Positions 61,640 to 64,000 of a stretch of DNA of 64,000 nucleotides are shown piece after piece. Source of the stretch: Paraphysomonas bandaiensis (lineage: Eukaryota > Chrysophyceae); contig CBFFRP010000110.1 in the NCBI GenBank assembly GCA_965644295.1, positions 98,787 to 162,786 on the forward strand, in the 5' to 3' direction. The translations under genes and the position numbers were made by a program. Positions within the stretch are counted from its first letter, which is position 1. Each line of letters begins with the position of its first letter. The notes beneath the pieces are model-generated. The model worked only from the letters and a program-made list of their open reading frames with translations. It was not told the origin of the DNA and did no database searches.

Positions 61640-61995
61640 TAGTAGTGAATGTTTGATTATTAGCACTAGGCGTGTAAGAGTCAGAACTACTGTAGCAAAA
61701 CAATTTAATTATCTCTGATATATAGCCTACTATTTAGTACGTAAGCTGGTTGTGCTCTTGTACGTTACCGCAAGCACCAAGGTCATTAAGGTGAACAGCC
61801 CGAATGCCTGTTTATTCGTCAAGACCCAAAGAAGCAAAGACGTCTATCTACACTCTACACAATACACAAGCGACACCTCTTATTAGTGTCCCATGTACCA
61901 CACAAGCATTTGGCTATGAGTGGGCAGAACGATATAGTTTCTCGGTGAAATATCTCCGGTACTTATCCCGTGCGAGTCCGACTTTTGTCATGAAT
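61640..61995 (+). repeat. Foldback-family element, one arm plus centre
   Basis: Shares in order TAGTGAATGTTTGATTATTAGC, GGCGTGTAAGAGTCAGAACTA, TACGTAAGCTGGTTGTGCTC, CGCAAGCACCAAGGT, AGACCCAAAGAAGC, AGCGACACCTCTTATTAGTG, GAAATATCTCC and CGAGTCCGACTTT with 52605-53215 (the last phrase being next to the right arm there). The right arm is missing. Confidence 0.7.
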
Positions 61996-62404
61996 AAATA
62001 AATTTGCCTTCCATAACAATTTAAGAATAAGAATATTATAAAATACTTTATGTTAGAATGGACATTTTACTGAAGTCGATGTGATGACCAAACCTGGTGA
62101 AACGGTCAAAATGAAATTTTGAAAATGTCGATTTATGTTAAGTTTTTGGTGCTTTTTGCAATATACTGCAGTAGGTGTGAAGAGAACATGTTTTTTAAAC
62201 ACATTTAATAAGTTTTAATATTAGTTACAGGCAAAAAACGTGAGAATGTAACGGTTACACCCTATACATCATGATAGATGCGTACTATAGTGCTATTATG
62301 TATCTATGTATAGCAAAGTTGACTTCACCGATGAGTTGACTTCACCTCTTGCACAGTGTCACTATTAACTCACTTCAACTGTACAATATATATCACTCAT
62401 ACTT
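61996..62404. other. Intergenic before the atypical right edge
   Basis: No gene. The phrase GTTGACTTCACC is repeated in GATGAGTTGACTTCACCTC (about 62318-62349). Confidence 0.4.
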
Positions 62405-62816
62405 CAGAACTCAACACATTGTTCTCGCACTCTTAGACACACACAGAGAGAGGGGGGGGGGTCTTCGACCCTAGCCGTGTTAACCGTGACCATAAAAACT
62501 ATTAATTTACACCAACCCTTACCCCTATGGTATCGCTGTGTATCACGTACAAGTGCTTCCAATATTGTACATTACATTTTTTTATACACTTTTTTACATA
62601 AAAAATGTCGTGTCACCTTTCACAATAAAAAATGCAAAAAAAATCTTATTTTCACAAATTTTGTAACAGTATACACAACATTTTTTACAACATTTTTCTT
62701 TAAAAAAAACTTTTTTCTAAAAAATAAATATCAGAAATAAATATTTTCAACAAAAATGTCAAAAAAAATGCAATCAAAATAAAATAATACTATACATATT
62801 AACCCCAGCGATCAAC

Positions 62817-62880
62817 CGACCCTATTAACCAAACGATCAACCGACCCTATTAACAAACGATAGACCAACCCTGACTTAAA
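62817..62880 (+). repeat. Short tandem repeats, GATCAACCGACCCTATTAAC unit
   Basis: GATCAACCGACCCTATTAAC occurs at about 62811 and again about 24 bases later, separated by CAAAC, with a third decayed copy (GATAGACCAACCCTGACTTA). The block lies just before the first small gene of the atypical segment. Confidence 0.75.
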
Positions 62881-62920
62881 CACCGAACAATTACAACAGA
62901 TAGACGGAACAACAGACCTG

Positions 62921-63206
62921 TTTAACACTATATATAGACATGCCGTATTTTACTCCCTATTATCCTGTAAAAAAATATATACACTTATTATATATGCCGA
63001 AGAATCAAGCCCAAGTAAACAAACTGATTAACAAAGCTCTTAGAGCATCAGTAAACAAAGCTAAACAAGACGTAACAAAGCACGCAGAGAACAAGCGTAA
63101 GGAGGTAGCCAAGAAGATAAACAAAAAGGCCACATCTGTGAAAAAAAGAATTAAGAAAAAGCTTTAATTTATTTAAATTATTATATAACACATATTATAT
63201 ATAATG
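62921..63206 (+). promoter_or_regulatory. Repeated ACAC + TATA-rich motif before each ATG
   Basis: Three copies are placed 0-4 bases before an ATG: AACACTATATATAGACATG (ending 62942), ACACTTATTATATATG (ending 62996) and ACACATATTATATATAATG (ending 63206). None of the host genes in the window has this string next to the start. It may be a shared promoter of the element. Confidence 0.5.
62940..63167 (+). CDS. Small Lys-rich basic protein
   Basis: The frame gives 75 residues from the ATG at 62940, or 57 from the second ATG at 62994. The second begins MPKNQAQVNKLINKAL and is nearly all Lys, Asn, Ala and Val in a helical pattern, ending KKRIKKKL. The first 18 residues (MPYFTPYYPVKKYIHLLY) are aromatic and unlike the rest. 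Both starts have a TATA-rich motif in front. A short, very basic helical protein could bind DNA, like the core proteins of dsDNA viruses, but I know no direct relative. It lies 36 bases upstream of the next frame on the same strand. Confidence 0.65.
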   Translation: MPYFTPYYPVKKYIHLLYMPKNQAQVNKLINKALRASVNKAKQDVTKHAENKRKEVAKKINKKATSVKKRIKKKL

Positions 63207-64000
63207 AATCTATTCCCTAGAAATAAATCTTTTATCTATAATTTTACATCTATGAATTCTAATACAGTCGGCGATACACCTGAAGATTGTACAATTATAT
63301 TACCACCATTACCATATTACCAGGAATGTGATTATTATGAAGTTGAATGTATCGGTTTTTATATAAACTATGAAAGCTTAGATATATCAGCAATTCCTTT
63401 TAATGGTTGTAATAATTTAAATTTCATTGCGGAAAACTTCGCGACAGAACGCAATTGTATTGATATTTGCGAAAATCAATTTCTTGTTTGTGGCACGCAT
63501 TGTGATAGAAACAGATCATATTCAATATGTTATAATAATAAATGTAAAGTAAAAAATACTAAAAAACCAACTACATACAGCTTTAGAACTGACACAGGCA
63601 TAGTAAGAGATAAACCCTTTTGTGTATATGGTGACAAAGAGCCAAAAAAGATACGATTTCGTTTATATGATGAAAATTTAGAACCCTTGAAAAAAGAAGT
63701 TGTAAATTATAATGGTAAAACACATTGGACAGTGTCTTTTTATTTTATACCAATGTACGAAAGTAATTTTAATGAGCACAAGTATAAGTTTTCGTTGTCA
63801 TGTGAAGGAGAAGACGAGGAAAGTGAAGACGAAGAAAGTGAAGACGAAGAAAGCGAAGACGAAGAAAGTGAAGAAAAATGTGAAGACAAACGTGAGGAAA
63901 TGAAGAAGATATTTAAACGTGTCGTAATTGAAACACTCGCTAAACATGTTAACAACACTGCAGGCAATTTTATTGTTGTGAAAAGGTCAGTAAATGGCTA
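63204..64000 (+). CDS. Large unknown protein, intronless, runs off the window
   Basis: The frame is open from ATG 63204 to the end of the window (265 codons, no stop), so the C-terminus is missing. The start MNLFPRNKSFIYNFTSMN is followed by ILPPLPYYQECDYYEVECIG, a Cys-containing middle region (about 85-125, with CENQFLVCGTHC), then IRFRLYDENLEPL and HWTVSFYFIPMYE, which read as beta strands. An acidic block of four EDEES repeats (about 202-222) precedes a basic helix (KKIFKRVVIETLAKHV). The N-terminal Pro-rich start and beta-strand pattern are reminiscent of virion-type proteins of virus-like elements, but that is an impression, not a family match. Codons are strongly A/T-ending compared with host genes here. 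A TATTATATATAATG motif overlaps the start. Confidence 0.7.
   Translation, partial: MNLFPRNKSFIYNFTSMNSNTVGDTPEDCTIILPPLPYYQECDYYEVECIGFYINYESLDISAIPFNGCNNLNFIAENFATERNCIDICENQFLVCGTHCDRNRSYSICYNNKCKVKNTKKPTTYSFRTDTGIVRDKPFCVYGDKEPKKIRFRLYDENLEPLKKEVVNYNGKTHWTVSFYFIPMYESNFNEHKYKFSLSCEGEDEESEDEESEDEESEDEESEEKCEDKREEMKKIFKRVVIETLAKHVNNTAGNFIVVKRSVNG

Larger units (their letters stand above)
62405..64000 (+). mobile_element. Putative virus-like or large transposon-like element, left part
   Basis: From about 62440 the sequence changes: a G9-G10 run, then several hundred bases with A- and T-runs, C-rich tandem repeats (62810-62880), and two closely packed intronless frames on the same strand, each preceded by the same kind of TATA-rich motif. 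The neighbouring host genes have an intron every 100-200 bases, whereas here nearly 800 coding bases have none. One protein is short and Lys-rich, as in DNA-packaging proteins, and the other has an acidic repeat. Small compact gene sets like this are found in integrated dsDNA virus-like elements (Polinton-like, virophage-like), but no capsid, polymerase, integrase or ATPase is in the window. The left boundary is approximate. Confidence 0.5.

Noticed and set aside
62440-62461. G-run as a telomere end
   Set aside because: Only one homopolymer run, not a repeated telomeric unit.

Overview
This is nuclear DNA from an AT-rich, intron-dense unicellular eukaryote. Twelve multi-domain eukaryotic housekeeping genes can be read; all but one are split by very short introns (about 40-65 nt, GT-AG, one GC-AG). 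A tubulin polyglutamylase (TTLL1-like) and a coiled-coil gene of centrosome/basal-body type suggest a flagellated or ciliated lineage. Genes with an ankyrin+WW protein or a plant/protist-type HMG-CoA reductase would fit a heterotrophic protist such as a stramenopile, but I cannot place the species. The reconstructed coding lengths all came out as exact multiples of three, which supports the exon models.

Layout. 1-4.5 kb: decayed Ty1/copia retrotransposon ending in a 3' LTR. 5.4-7.0 kb (-): G3BP-like NTF2+RRM protein. 7.6-8.5 kb: PIF/Harbinger-type element. 8.7-11.2 kb (+): splicing factor PRP3. 11.2-15.7 kb: hAT debris and a second truncated copia. 15.7-18.8 kb (-): S6K/AKT-like AGC kinase with a coiled-coil C-terminal extension. 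19.4-21.4 kb (+): amino-acid transporter (SLC36/AVT type). 21.4-25.9 kb: repeats. 25.9-34.5 kb (+): DNA polymerase epsilon catalytic subunit, 30 exons. 35.6-37.3 kb (-): ankyrin+WW protein. 37.7-38.0 kb: long tetranucleotide microsatellite. 38.1-39.7 kb (+): proteasome lid subunit Rpn5/PSMD12. 40.3-43.4 kb: complete short hAT elements and other repeats. 43.5-45.5 kb (-): HMG-CoA reductase. 46.5-48.1 kb: copia remnant and a complete short hAT element. 48.4-49.6 kb (-): YEATS protein. 50.0-52.0 kb (+): TTLL1-like polyglutamylase. 52.6-54.5 kb: foldback element and hAT remnant. 54.7-55.7 kb: exact 461-bp tandem duplication. 56.1-57.1 kb (+): TMEM65-like protein with EF-hand. 57.8-59.6 kb (-): importin alpha. 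60.1-61.4 kb (+): coiled-coil protein. 61.6-62.0 kb: foldback arm. About 62.4 kb to the end: intronless, very AT-rich segment of different character with a small basic protein gene and a long open frame running off the window.

The genes form ordinary unlinked housekeeping units, often as divergent pairs (G3BP/PRP3, kinase/transporter, ankyrin/Rpn5, YEATS/TTLL1, importin/coiled-coil). Gaps are filled by at least four repeat families: copia, two hAT families (A with CAGGG(C/A)TAGG ends, B with CAGGGCTGCG ends), a Harbinger-type element, and a foldback family.

The most interesting region is the right edge. Three ATGs there share an upstream ACAC+TATTATATAT-like motif, the genes lack introns, one protein is a short Lys-rich polypeptide and the other has an acidic repeat. 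This looks like the left end of an integrated virus-like or giant transposon-like element, but the window stops before any diagnostic gene. Other points of note are a 6-nt microexon in the kinase APE motif, loss of two cysteines in the polymerase epsilon CysB motif, and a nonsense mutation separating the two 461-bp tandem copies.
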